In this document: one piece after another, positions 6,261 through 12,482 of the stretch
Layout: the number at the start of each line of letters is the position of its first letter
Position numbering within the stretch: the stretch's first letter is position 1
Origin: an uncultured Oscillospiraceae bacterium
Lineage (GTDB): Bacteria > Bacillota > Clostridia > Oscillospirales > Oscillospiraceae
Length of the DNA: 16,618 bases
Assembly (NCBI GenBank): GCA_910587345.1
Contig: CAJUKH010000016.1
Span: 1 to 16,618, forward strand
Direction of reading: 5' to 3'
The notes under the pieces: model-generated
What the model saw: the letters and a program-made list of their open reading frames with translations, nothing else
Databases searched by the model: none
Told to the model about the DNA's origin: nothing
Translations under genes and position numbers: made by a program

Positions 6261-8720
6261 ATGAAAAAGAGACGTATCCTGACTGCCGTTTTGGCGGTGG
6301 CGCTGGCGGCCGGACTGTGGAAGGTCCCGGCTTCGGCAGTTTATCAGGTGAATTGGGACCCCCAGCCCGCCGACTGGGCGAAGGAGCAGATGGAGGACCT
6401 GGCTGACGCCGGCATTCTGGCGCAGGGGACCTATAACCCCACGGCTGTCATGACCCGGGGCCGGTTTTGCTACTTTATGGTCCATCTTGTCCAGCGGGTG
6501 GGGCGGCGTGACCTGCTGCGGCAGGTGAAGCCCATGCCGGCGGATTATTTTGACGATGTGGCCAGCGAGACCGGCTACGGCGGGCGGTACAATGTGTACA
6601 CGGCGGCCAGCTATGGTCTTACCGAAGGCGCTCTGGTGGACGGCAGGCGGCTGGCCGATTGTGACAGCGACCTGACCCGGGAGCAGGGGGCCAAGATGAT
6701 GTGTGCCCTGATGGATGCGTTGGAGGATTTCACCGGCATGGATGCCGGCGGGGGAAGCGGCCCGGTGGTCTTTGCGGATGCCGACAGCATCAGCCCCTGG
6801 GCCAGAGAGTCGGTGGACCGTGCCTCCTCTCTGGGCATCCTGAAGGGGGACGAGGCCGGCCGGTTCAACCCTCAGGGTGTTTTGACCTTTCAGGAGGCCT
6901 GCGTCATGCTGGACCGGGCCTTCCGTCAGGCGGAGGAGGCCGGGGTGAAGTGGGATGCTGACCACGGCATCCGAAGTTTCGTCTCCCAGCTGGAGGAGGA
7001 CGCCGACCGGAGTCTGGAGGATGCCGCGACCCGGATGTACTGGCTGGAAAACGGCCGGACTTCCTCGGTGCTTCAAATCAAGAGTACCGATGACGGAGGC
7101 TCTGAGATCCGGGTGGAGGATTTTGACGCCAAGGGCAACTCCATCGGGGTGAAGGAGATCCCCGTGGAGCTGGCGTATTGTGCCGCCTTTTACGAGGGGG
7201 AGGATGCCTGCTACCTGACCTTTGGACAGAATAACATGGAGGAGGACGACGGAAAAGAGGTCTACCGTATCGTCAAATATGACAGGGACTGGAATCGGCT
7301 GGGGGCGGCATCGGTCACCGCCGGAGAGAGCTATACCACCCAGCCCTACCGTTCCACCTCCCACACCGCTCTGGCGGAGCAGGACGGTATGCTGGTCCTC
7401 CATACGGCCCGGCTGCGGTATCAAAGCGCTGACGGACTGCGCCACCAGTCCAATATCACCATCAAGGTGCGTACCTCGGATATGCGGGTTTTGTCGGTCA
7501 GTCCCCGGTTCCCCGGCAACCATGTGAGCCATTCCTTTGCCCAGTATGTGGCTTTTGACGGGGATGAGCCGGTCTATGCCGATCACGGAGACGCCTATCC
7601 CCGGGGCTTTGCCCTGAATCTGGACACCACCACGGGAAACGGGAGGGAGATGAATTTCTTCCCCTTCTCCGGCGAGACCGGGGACAATAATACCAACGCT
7701 TACCCCGGCGGGTTTGGAATTGGGGCTGACCACTATCTTTTTGCCGGTTCCTCCTCCCCCCAGGATGGCAATGACAAGCGCACCTACTGCAATGTCTTCC
7801 TTGCGGTGGTGCCCAAGGAGGGGTTTCCCAACGGCAAAGCGGACATTCAATGGCTTACCGGCTATCCCAGAGACGGGCAGGAGTACGTCAGCGCCGTGCA
7901 GATGGTACAACTGAACAATAACACCTTTGTGGTCATGTGGCAGAGTATTCGGCAGGACCCCCGGACCGGTATGGGGGCGCCGGGAGAGTTCTGTTATGCC
8001 GTTTTTGACGGGACAGGGAAACAGGTGGGGGAGACCCGGACGATGGAGAATTTTGTCATGCCTTTGGGGGATGCCGCCGTCAGAGGGGACCGCATCCTGT
8101 GGGTCCGGCCAGAGATGGGGGCCTATGACGTGTTTATGAACAGCCGGTCCCGGTATTTGAAGGTGTATGAACTGCAGGTGGAGCTGAACAGGGAGAGCGG
8201 GGCGGCCCTCCGTCCCGTTGAAACGGCAACGCCCTCAGAAACGCCCGGACCCGGGGAGGGCTCCCGGCCCTCCGGGGGTCAGGAGCCTCCGGAGCCGGCG
8301 GAGGAAGGCCCGGCCACTACGGTACTGCCGGCGGACGGCGTTACCGACCGGTATTGCATGAACTGGGGGAAGGGAAAATGGATGGAATTGGAGATGGTGG
8401 ACGGGGACACCATCCGGCTGTCCGGCCGTATGCCCGAGCTGCCCGGTTACTATAACTCTGTAGTCCTTCAGGCATACAGAGAGCAGGCGGAAACGCCGCT
8501 GGTACTGGGGGAGGAGTTCTCAATAGAGGTCACCATTGACGTCGAGCGGTTTTTGGAGGCCTATGAGGCGGCCTCAAGTAAGATCTTCTATGTGACGGCC
8601 ATGGTATGTCAAAACCACGAGCCGGGGGAGGCGGATCTGGCCGGTATGTCCTTTGACAGCAGCATCTGTCTGGTGCCTAACGGCAGTGGCGGCTGCACCC
8701 TTCGGGTCATAGAGCGATGA
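6261..8720 (+). CDS. Exported S-layer homology (SLH) domain protein
   Basis: An 819-aa surface protein. The start ATG 6261 follows GGAGAGGAG and opens a classical signal peptide (KKRR, hydrophobic core, cleavage after ASA at about residue 26). Three SLH domains follow at about 34-78, 96-153 and 170-222 ('FADADSISPWARESVDRASS' and 'GILKGDEAGRFNPQGVLT' are the clearest). SLH domains bind pyruvylated secondary cell-wall polymer and so anchor the protein to the cell wall. Residues about 290-645 consist of repeated short beta-rich units, suggestive of a beta-propeller ('YRIVKYDRDWNRLG', 'NNTFVVMWQS', 'DRILWVRPEM'). A Pro/Glu/Gly-rich linker (about 653-690) leads to a C-terminal domain of about 130 aa that I cannot assign. 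There is no catalytic signature, so an adhesive or structural role is inferred. Confidence 0.88.
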   Translation: MKKRRILTAVLAVALAAGLWKVPASAVYQVNWDPQPADWAKEQMEDLADAGILAQGTYNPTAVMTRGRFCYFMVHLVQRVGRRDLLRQVKPMPADYFDDVASETGYGGRYNVYTAASYGLTEGALVDGRRLADCDSDLTREQGAKMMCALMDALEDFTGMDAGGGSGPVVFADADSISPWARESVDRASSLGILKGDEAGRFNPQGVLTFQEACVMLDRAFRQAEEAGVKWDADHGIRSFVSQLEEDADRSLEDAATRMYWLENGRTSSVLQIKSTDDGGSEIRVEDFDAKGNSIGVKEIPVELAYCAAFYEGEDACYLTFGQNNMEEDDGKEVYRIVKYDRDWNRLGAASVTAGESYTTQPYRSTSHTALAEQDGMLVLHTARLRYQSADGLRHQSNITIKVRTSDMRVLSVSPRFPGNHVSHSFAQYVAFDGDEPVYADHGDAYPRGFALNLDTTTGNGREMNFFPFSGETGDNNTNAYPGGFGIGADHYLFAGSSSPQDGNDKRTYCNVFLAVVPKEGFPNGKADIQWLTGYPRDGQEYVSAVQMVQLNNNTFVVMWQSIRQDPRTGMGAPGEFCYAVFDGTGKQVGETRTMENFVMPLGDAAVRGDRILWVRPEMGAYDVFMNSRSRYLKVYELQVELNRESGAALRPVETATPSETPGPGEGSRPSGGQEPPEPAEEGPATTVLPADGVTDRYCMNWGKGKWMELEMVDGDTIRLSGRMPELPGYYNSVVLQAYREQAETPLVLGEEFSIEVTIDVERFLEAYEAASSKIFYVTAMVCQNHEPGEADLAGMSFDSSICLVPNGSGGCTLRVIER

Positions 8721-8731
8721 ATCAAAAGCGG

Positions 8732-8761
8732 GGGCTGCCCTTGAGGCGGCCCTCGATTTTT
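8732..8761 (+). terminator. Likely terminator after the SLH gene
   Basis: GGGCTGCC/GGCGGCCC stem with one wobble pair and a 5-nt loop, followed by TCGATTTTT. It starts 12 bp after the SLH stop codon and precedes the pgi promoter. Confidence 0.5.
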
Positions 8762-8797
8762 GTCGAAAAAATTCCGGTGAAACAGGGGGGAAAAGCC

Positions 8798-8826
8798 TTT
8801 CCAAAAACCGGGGTTTGGTATATACT
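8798..8826 (+). promoter_or_regulatory. Putative pgi promoter
   Basis: TTTCCA (8798-8803), 17 bp, TATACT (8821-8826), 40 bp before the pgi start codon. The -10 is good and the -35 is moderate. Confidence 0.5.
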
Positions 8827-8866
8827 GGACATACCGAATCGTAATTTGCAAAAGGAGGGCATTTTC

Positions 8867-10201
8867 ATGCTGAATCTGGATCTTTCCAATGTGTCTCCGT
8901 TCCTGCCCGGGGGCTGGCGGCTGGGGGAGGAAAAGGGGCTGGAGAAGGCCCACGACCATGTGCTGAACGGCACCGGGGCGGGCAGCGATTTTCTGGGCTG
9001 GGTCCGGCTTCCCGCCGGCTATGACAAAGAGGAATTTTCCCGGCTCCAAAGGGCCGCAGAGAAGATCCGGTCCGACTCCCAGGCCCTGGTGGTCATCGGC
9101 ATCGGGGGGTCCTATCTGGGGGCCAGGGCTGTGATCGAGACCCTGACCTCCAACAACTATAACCTGACCCGGAAGGACACCCCTGCCATCTACTTTGCCG
9201 GCAACGGCCTCTCCGCCGACGCCATGGGTGAGGTCATCGAACTGGTGAAGGACGTGGATTTCTCGGTGAATGTCATCTCCAAGTCGGGCACCACCACCGA
9301 GCCTGCCGTGGCCTTTCGTATCTTCAAGGCCTTGCTGGAGGAGCGGTACGGGAAAGAAGGGGCCAGGGGCCGTATTTACGCCACCACCGACGCCCGTCGG
9401 GGTGCCCTGAAGGGCCTTGCCGACAAGGAGGGCTATGAGGAGTTCGTGGTCCCCGACAATGTGGGGGGGCGGTACAGTGTCCTCACCGCCGTGGGCCTGC
9501 TGCCCATCGCCGTGGCGGGCATCGACATTCAGAGCCTGATGGACGGCGCAAGGGAGGAAATGGAGCGGCTGGCCCGGCCGGGAATGGACAACCCAGCCTG
9601 GCAGTACGCCGCCGCCCGCCACGCCCTTTACAAAGCGGGTAAGAAGGTGGAGATTTTGGCCGGGTATGAGCCCTCCTTCCGCTTCTTCGGGGAGTGGTGG
9701 AAGCAGCTCTTCGGTGAGAGCGAGGGAAAGGAGGGGAAGGGACTGCTCCCCGCCAGCGTGGAGTTCACCGCCGACCTTCACTCCATGGGGCAGTACATCC
9801 AGCAGGGCGAGCGGGTGATGCTGGAGACGGTGGTCCGCTTTGACAAGGGCCGCGGCAGTATCACCATCCCCGATGACCCGGAGAATGTGGACGGGCTGAA
9901 CTTCCTCTCCGGCAAGACTCTGGACTTTGTGGCCGAGCAGGCCATGCGGGGCACCATTTTGGCCCATGTGGACGGCGGTGTGCCCAACATCCTCCTCACC
10001 GTGCCCGGCCGGGACGAGCGGAGCCTGGGGGCGCTGATCTACTTCTTCGAGTTCGCCTGCGGCATCTCGGGCTATCTGCTGGGGGTCAACCCCTTTGACC
10101 AGCCGGGGGTGGAGGCCTATAAGAACAATATGTACGCCCTTCTGGGCAAGCCGGGGTATGAGGAACAAAAGGCGGCCCTGGAGAAGCGGCTGGAAAGCTG
10201 A
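8867..10201 (+). CDS. pgi: Glucose-6-phosphate isomerase
   Basis: A 444-aa cytoplasmic enzyme that interconverts glucose 6-phosphate and fructose 6-phosphate in glycolysis and gluconeogenesis; this is the shorter bacterial (Bacillus-type) form. Visible elements are the sugar-phosphate loop 'VIGIGGSYLGARAV' (77-89), the first PGI signature 'VISKSGTTTEPAVAF' (136-150), 'FFGEWWKQLFGESEGKEGKG' (273-292) with the catalytic Glu region, His305 in 'ADLHSMGQY', and the C-terminal catalytic Lys419 in 'GVEAYKNNMYALLGKPGYEE'. ATG 8867 has AAAGGAGGG upstream; the longer open frame begins inside the SLH gene and is not credible. The last 48 codons exist again, diverged, at 11964-12111, so the 3' end of this gene is one boundary of an accessory region. 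Confidence 0.97.
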   Translation: MLNLDLSNVSPFLPGGWRLGEEKGLEKAHDHVLNGTGAGSDFLGWVRLPAGYDKEEFSRLQRAAEKIRSDSQALVVIGIGGSYLGARAVIETLTSNNYNLTRKDTPAIYFAGNGLSADAMGEVIELVKDVDFSVNVISKSGTTTEPAVAFRIFKALLEERYGKEGARGRIYATTDARRGALKGLADKEGYEEFVVPDNVGGRYSVLTAVGLLPIAVAGIDIQSLMDGAREEMERLARPGMDNPAWQYAAARHALYKAGKKVEILAGYEPSFRFFGEWWKQLFGESEGKEGKGLLPASVEFTADLHSMGQYIQQGERVMLETVVRFDKGRGSITIPDDPENVDGLNFLSGKTLDFVAEQAMRGTILAHVDGGVPNILLTVPGRDERSLGALIYFFEFACGISGYLLGVNPFDQPGVEAYKNNMYALLGKPGYEEQKAALEKRLES

Positions 10202-10335
10202 GGGAAGGGCGGAGGACCAGCCATCAAGGTACTAAGCCCGGAGCGGAGCAAACGGACCGAAGGGCCGTAGGCCGGCTTGCGCAGTCGGCGGGGCTTGGGG
10301 CTGAGGCGGTATGGGCGGTCCGCAGCCTGGCAGCG
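10202..10335. other. GC-rich spacer between pgi stop and its terminator
   Basis: 134 bp with no plausible gene. It contains short inverted elements such as GGCC(GTA)GGCC around 10264-10273 and the string CCCGGAGCG, which also occurs at 327-334 in the spacer between the ACT and PFL genes, suggesting a dispersed intergenic sequence. The second pgi 3' end (12111) has only 13 bp between its stop and its own terminator, so this stretch looks like an addition. Confidence 0.35.
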
Positions 10336-10380
10336 GATAAAAAGAGGGCGTGGCACACCGTGCCACGCCCTCTTTTTATC
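10336..10380. terminator. Strong terminator downstream of pgi
   Basis: A perfect 20-bp stem (10336-10355 with 10361-10380) and a 5-nt loop, with A-runs before and T-runs after, able to act in both directions. The core (GGGCGTGG) resembles the terminator after the pgi fragment at 12125-12159, consistent with common origin. Confidence 0.93.
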
Positions 10381-10536
10381 CCTAAGGCCGGAAAGAGGAG
10401 CCGCCGGTCAGCCACCCCCCTGTAGGGAAAAGTTTTGCTTGCCTGTTTTTACCATAGGCTACAAAGCATGGCTTCAGGGGAGCTTTAGAAATACACATAT
10501 TGATAGAATTCTCCTGTATAAGTCCGCTATCTTTTA
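10381..10536. other. Spacer at the start of the accessory region
   Basis: No gene seen. Base composition drops abruptly here from the GC-rich pgi flank to AT-rich sequence that continues through the next two genes. It leads into a strong promoter. Confidence 0.4.
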
Positions 10537-10565
10537 TTGACATTGCACTATTTTGACGGTAAAAT
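10537..10565 (+). promoter_or_regulatory. Near-consensus promoter of the accessory genes
   Basis: TTGACA (10537-10542), 17 bp, TAAAAT (10560-10565), one mismatch from the sigma-A consensus. Predicted transcription start is about 10572. The first substantial gene starts at 10692, so there is a leader of about 120 nt containing a 14-codon ORF (10600-10644, MQREEVPTHPNTLA) with only a weak ribosome site and a degenerate palindromic repeat directly after its TAG. Confidence 0.75.
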
Positions 10566-10644
10566 GTGGTTAGAAAATAAAAAGAAAGTGGTGAGTCCCA
10601 TGCAGAGGGAAGAGGTGCCGACCCATCCGAATACGCTGGCGTAG

Positions 10645-10671
10645 GACAGCGGGGACGGCCCCCCTTGTCTT
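10645..10671 (+). repeat. REP-like palindrome, degenerate copy
   Basis: GACAGCGGGGACGG followed by CCCCCCTTGTCTT. The right arm matches the inverse repeat exactly (CCCCTTGTCTT) and the left arm has two changes. It lies in the leader of the 10692 gene, directly behind a TAG codon, and its hairpin sits just upstream of the GGGAGGAAA ribosome site, so it could affect translation. Confidence 0.6.
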
Positions 10672-10691
10672 GGGCGGGAGGAAATATCATC

Positions 10692-11201
10692 ATGAAACGG
10701 AAACACTGGAAACTGTTAGCGGTTTGCGTGGTTTTGTTGCTCCTTTGGTATCGCTTTGGCCCCAATGATGCGGAAAAAGTAATCAAGAATACGATTGGAA
10801 CAGATGCTGACCTAATTCTCCTTAAGGAAGAGATTCTTGAGAAAGACATCCGTTATAGCTATGTTAACAAGAGAATCTTGTGCCTTGCGACAGACGAAGA
10901 CCCACCATCGTTTTATGTTGTCAACTTGACGGAGTTTCCGTATCATCGGTTTGAGTGTCGGAATTATAGGCTGTTCGAATGGCACCCGAATATATATTTT
11001 GGAAGAGGCGATAGTTATTCTTCTTATTACTTTGTTATTAACGACCCCAATATAGCATATTTGGGACTTCTTATAGATGGAGAAAATCACCGTATTGAAG
11101 TGGATCAGATTCCTTTTGTATATTTTTGGCACCGGGATGAAGGTAGCAGTAGTTTGCCGGGACGCTGCCTTTATACGAAAACAGGGGAAATCCTTGAATG
11201 A
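10692..11201 (+). CDS. Membrane-anchored protein of unknown function, apparently 3'-truncated
   Basis: 169 aa, no recognised family. ATG 10692 follows GGGAGGAAA. The N-terminus (MKRKHWKLLAVCVVLLLLWY) is one signal-anchor or signal-peptide segment, so the rest should lie outside the membrane. The body is rich in aromatic residues ('FPYHRFECRNYRLFEWHPNI', 'PFVYFWHRDEG'), suggesting a compact extracytoplasmic beta-rich fold. Codon use is AT-richer than pgi, suggesting a foreign or accessory origin. Its TGA stop (11199-11201) is formed by the first bases of a 14-bp tandem repeat array. After the array the same reading frame resumes for 53 good codons (11298-11459), so the original protein was probably about 222 aa and this ORF is its front part. 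Whether the shortened protein is functional cannot be told. Confidence 0.72.
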   Translation: MKRKHWKLLAVCVVLLLLWYRFGPNDAEKVIKNTIGTDADLILLKEEILEKDIRYSYVNKRILCLATDEDPPSFYVVNLTEFPYHRFECRNYRLFEWHPNIYFGRGDSYSSYYFVINDPNIAYLGLLIDGENHRIEVDQIPFVYFWHRDEGSSSLPGRCLYTKTGEILE

Positions 11202-11297
11202 AGACAAGGGGACGAAGACAAGGGGACGAAGACAAGGGGACGAAGACAAGGGGACGAAGACAAGGGGACGAAGACAAGGGGACGGTCCCTTTGTCTT
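11200..11297 (+). repeat. Six-copy 14-bp tandem array ending in a REP-like palindrome
   Basis: Six perfect, gapless copies of GAAGACAAGGGGAC (11200-11213, 11214-11227, 11228-11241, 11242-11255, 11256-11269, 11270-11283). The last copy continues into GGTCCCTTTGTCTT, so 11271-11297 forms a hairpin with one G-T wobble. The unit is the left arm of the dispersed palindrome in this region. The array seems to have grown by slippage or repeated unit duplication of the left arm only. Confidence 0.97.
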
Positions 11298-11459
11298 AAA
11301 GAATTTGGTTCTTTCTCAGCCTATGAAATCATGGTCGAAAACTATGAATCTGTGTCCACTCAAGAACTTTCTAATAATACTTTTGTTCTTTTGAATTCTC
11401 TCTTGGCCCCGTCTTATATCTATTCAGAAGAAGAACTTAATTTGCTAAATCAAGATTAA
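11298..11459 (+). pseudogene. Separated 3' end of the 10692 gene
   Basis: 53 sense codons then TAA (11457-11459). It is in the same frame as the 10692 ORF, starts exactly where the repeat array ends, and reads as natural protein ('KEFGSFSAYEIMVENYESVS', 'NTFVLLNSLLAPSYIYSEEE'). It has no start codon with a ribosome site of its own. Removing 11199-11297 (99 bp) joins '...TKTGEILE' to 'KEFGSFSAYE...' in frame. I therefore read it as the C-terminal part of the upstream gene, cut off by the array. Confidence 0.65.
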
Positions 11460-11514
11460 GATATAACAAATTGTCTTTTCGCTTCAATGCAAATTTATCT
11501 GAAGGAGGTTTGTG

Positions 11515-11817
11515 GTGTTTGCAGAATATCAATGGCCGTATCGTCCCACTCTGCTTTTTCTCATTGTTTTTTTGGTTACAACCTGCCTCCAAACACTTTT
11601 CAAGCAAAAAGGATGGAAATTAAGACTTTTGTTTCCGATATTCTCTTTTCTTACCTTTGCTTTGGGTGTGCTTTATGCATGGCAAACTCCTCAAATTCCC
11701 GGGTTGCCGTTCAGTGATTTATATGTTTGGCTTACAGTGGCGCTGCCGGGGATCGCTACCTTATGTGGAGCATTGGTAGGAGAATTTTTAGGATTCCTGT
11801 GCCGATTCATGTCATAG
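11515..11817 (+). CDS. Small multi-pass membrane protein of unknown function
   Basis: 100 aa from GTG 11515, which is six bases after GAAGGAGG (11501-11508); the GTG at 11512 is too close to that site. Three hydrophobic segments are visible: about 'PTLLFLIVFLVTTCLQTLF', 'LLFPIFSFLTFALGVLYAW' and 'LYVWLTVALPGIATLCGALV' extending to 'GEFLGFLC'. Short, partly basic loops lie between them. There is no family assignment. It follows the split gene by 55 bp and probably shared its transcript. A palindromic repeat half-site begins seven bases after its TAG stop. Confidence 0.7.
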   Translation: MFAEYQWPYRPTLLFLIVFLVTTCLQTLFKQKGWKLRLLFPIFSFLTFALGVLYAWQTPQIPGLPFSDLYVWLTVALPGIATLCGALVGEFLGFLCRFMS

Positions 11818-11824
11818 GGATGAA

Positions 11825-11842
11825 GAAGACAAGGGGACGGTT
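11825..11842 (+). repeat. REP-like half-site
   Basis: GAAGACAAGGGGACGGTT, the left arm and centre only, directly after the stop codon of the membrane protein gene. Confidence 0.75.
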
Positions 11843-11887
11843 AGCGTGTGGTGAAATACATTTTGCCGCATTTGCTCCTGTGTGACG

Positions 11888-11914
11888 AAGACAAGGGGAC
11901 GGTTCTTCTGTCTT
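11888..11914 (+). repeat. REP-like palindrome, complete copy, plus orientation
   Basis: AAGACAAGGGGACGGTTCTT followed by CTGTCTT: a full copy with both AAGACA/TGTCTT ends. It forms an inverted pair with the copy at 11936-11961, 21 bp away. Confidence 0.85.
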
Positions 11915-11935
11915 GACAAACTGACCTGCCGAGAG

Positions 11936-11961
11936 AGACAAAAGAACCGTCCCCTTGTCTT
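11936..11961 (-). repeat. REP-like palindrome, complete copy, minus orientation
   Basis: Read on the minus strand it is AAGACAAGGGGACGGTTCTT plus TTGTCT, nearly identical to 11888-11914. Its outer end is three bases from the first base of the pgi fragment at 11964, so a recombination breakpoint lies at or next to the repeat. Confidence 0.85.
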
Positions 11962-11963
11962 CC

Positions 11964-12111
11964 CGCCTGCGGCATCTCGGGCTATCTGCTGGGGGTCAAC
12001 CCCTTTGACCAGCCGGGGGTGGAGGCGTATAAGAACAATATGTATGCCCTTCTGGGCAAGCCGGGGTATGAGGAGCAGAGGGCGGCGCTGGAGAAGCGGC
12101 TGGAGAGCTGA
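11964..12111 (+). pseudogene. pgi: Diverged 3' fragment of pgi
   Basis: 148 bp that align without gaps to 10054-10201 of the complete pgi gene, with seven differences. It encodes residues 397-444 including the catalytic Lys region, and it ends in the same TGA. Six of the differences are silent (for example GAA CAA to GAG CAG) and one changes Lys435 to Arg, so the copy diverged while still part of a working gene and is not a recent duplication of the upstream copy. It has no start and no 5' part. It is followed after 13 bp by its own terminator, which suggests that this is an old chromosomal pgi 3' end, or one brought in from a relative. Confidence 0.93.
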
Positions 12112-12124
12112 AAACAAAATGAAG

Positions 12125-12159
12125 AAAGGGGCGTGGTGCGATGCACCACGCCCCTTTTT
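12125..12159. terminator. Terminator behind the pgi fragment
   Basis: A perfect 15-bp stem (12125-12139 with 12143-12157), a 3-nt loop and a T5 run. It sits 13 bp after the fragment's stop and resembles the terminator of the full pgi gene. Confidence 0.9.
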
Positions 12160-12160
12160 G

Positions 12161-12420
12161 CTGTTGTGGGGGAAGTTGTACGAAAATTGGAAATGAAAAA
12201 AGGGGTGATTTTCAAGGAAAAAGGTATAATTTTTGTGAAAAAGGGGGCGATTTTGAGAAGGTGGGTTGTACCGGGGCGTACAACTAAGGAAAAAAAGGGC
12301 TTATGTGTACGGAAACGTGCAACTTTGTTGCATTTGGATGTACGAAAATTTCCAATTTGGTTCGAGTTGGAAGAAAATCCCCGTTTGGAGCGGATGGGAG
12401 GGGGAGAAATGGGGGGAGGG
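12161..12420. repeat. Non-coding block with TGTACG boxes and nested repeats
   Basis: No credible gene: the open frames here are Lys/Gly-rich low complexity. A 12-bp direct repeat TGTACGAAAATT occurs at 12177-12188 and 12339-12350, and it continues into ATTGGAAAT (12186-12194) in one copy and its exact inverse ATTTCCAAT (12348-12356) in the other. Between them lie the palindromes GTTGTAC-N6-GTACAAC (12265-12284) and TGCAAC-N3-GTTGCA (12318-12332), and a 19-bp near-repeat (12194-12212 and 12236-12254, two mismatches, 42-bp period). It looks like a remnant of a small mobile element or a structured RNA or protein-binding region. I do not recognise it. Confidence 0.55.
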
Positions 12421-12482
12421 AAGACAGAAGAACCGTCCCCCTGTCTCCAGAAGAACCGTCCCCCTGTCTCCCTCTTGTCTTC
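12421..12482 (-). repeat. REP-like element with internal 23-bp duplication
   Basis: AGAAGAACCGTCCCCCTGTC plus TCC occurs twice in tandem (12426-12448 and 12449-12471), flanked by AAGAC on the left and CTCTTGTCTT on the right. It is the inverse orientation of the array at 11200-11297. Its right end abuts, and helps to form, the TAG stop of the small membrane protein gene on the minus strand. Confidence 0.9.

Noticed and set aside
6192..7910. 572-codon minus-strand frame opposite the SLH gene
   Set aside because: Antisense shadow; the plus strand has signal peptide, SLH domains and ribosome site.
8609..10168. 519-codon minus-strand frame opposite pgi
   Set aside because: Antisense shadow of pgi, whose motifs are unmistakable.
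11200..11297. Regular tandem units that could be mistaken for a CRISPR array
   Set aside because: Units are 14 bp, perfect and directly adjacent, with no spacers and no cas genes nearby; they are one arm of the local palindrome.
11077..11394. 105-codon plus-strand frame across the tandem array
   Set aside because: Its middle is the translated repeat (DKGTKTRGRRQG pattern) and its front overlaps the 10692 gene out of frame.
10054..12111. The pgi duplication as attL/attR of a site-specific integrative element
   Set aside because: No integrase, excisionase or other element genes lie between the copies, and 148 bp of diverged homology is longer than a usual attachment core; recombination or deletion fits better.
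12358..12375. GGTTCGAGT string resembling a tRNA T-loop
   Set aside because: No matching acceptor, anticodon or D-arm can be formed around it.
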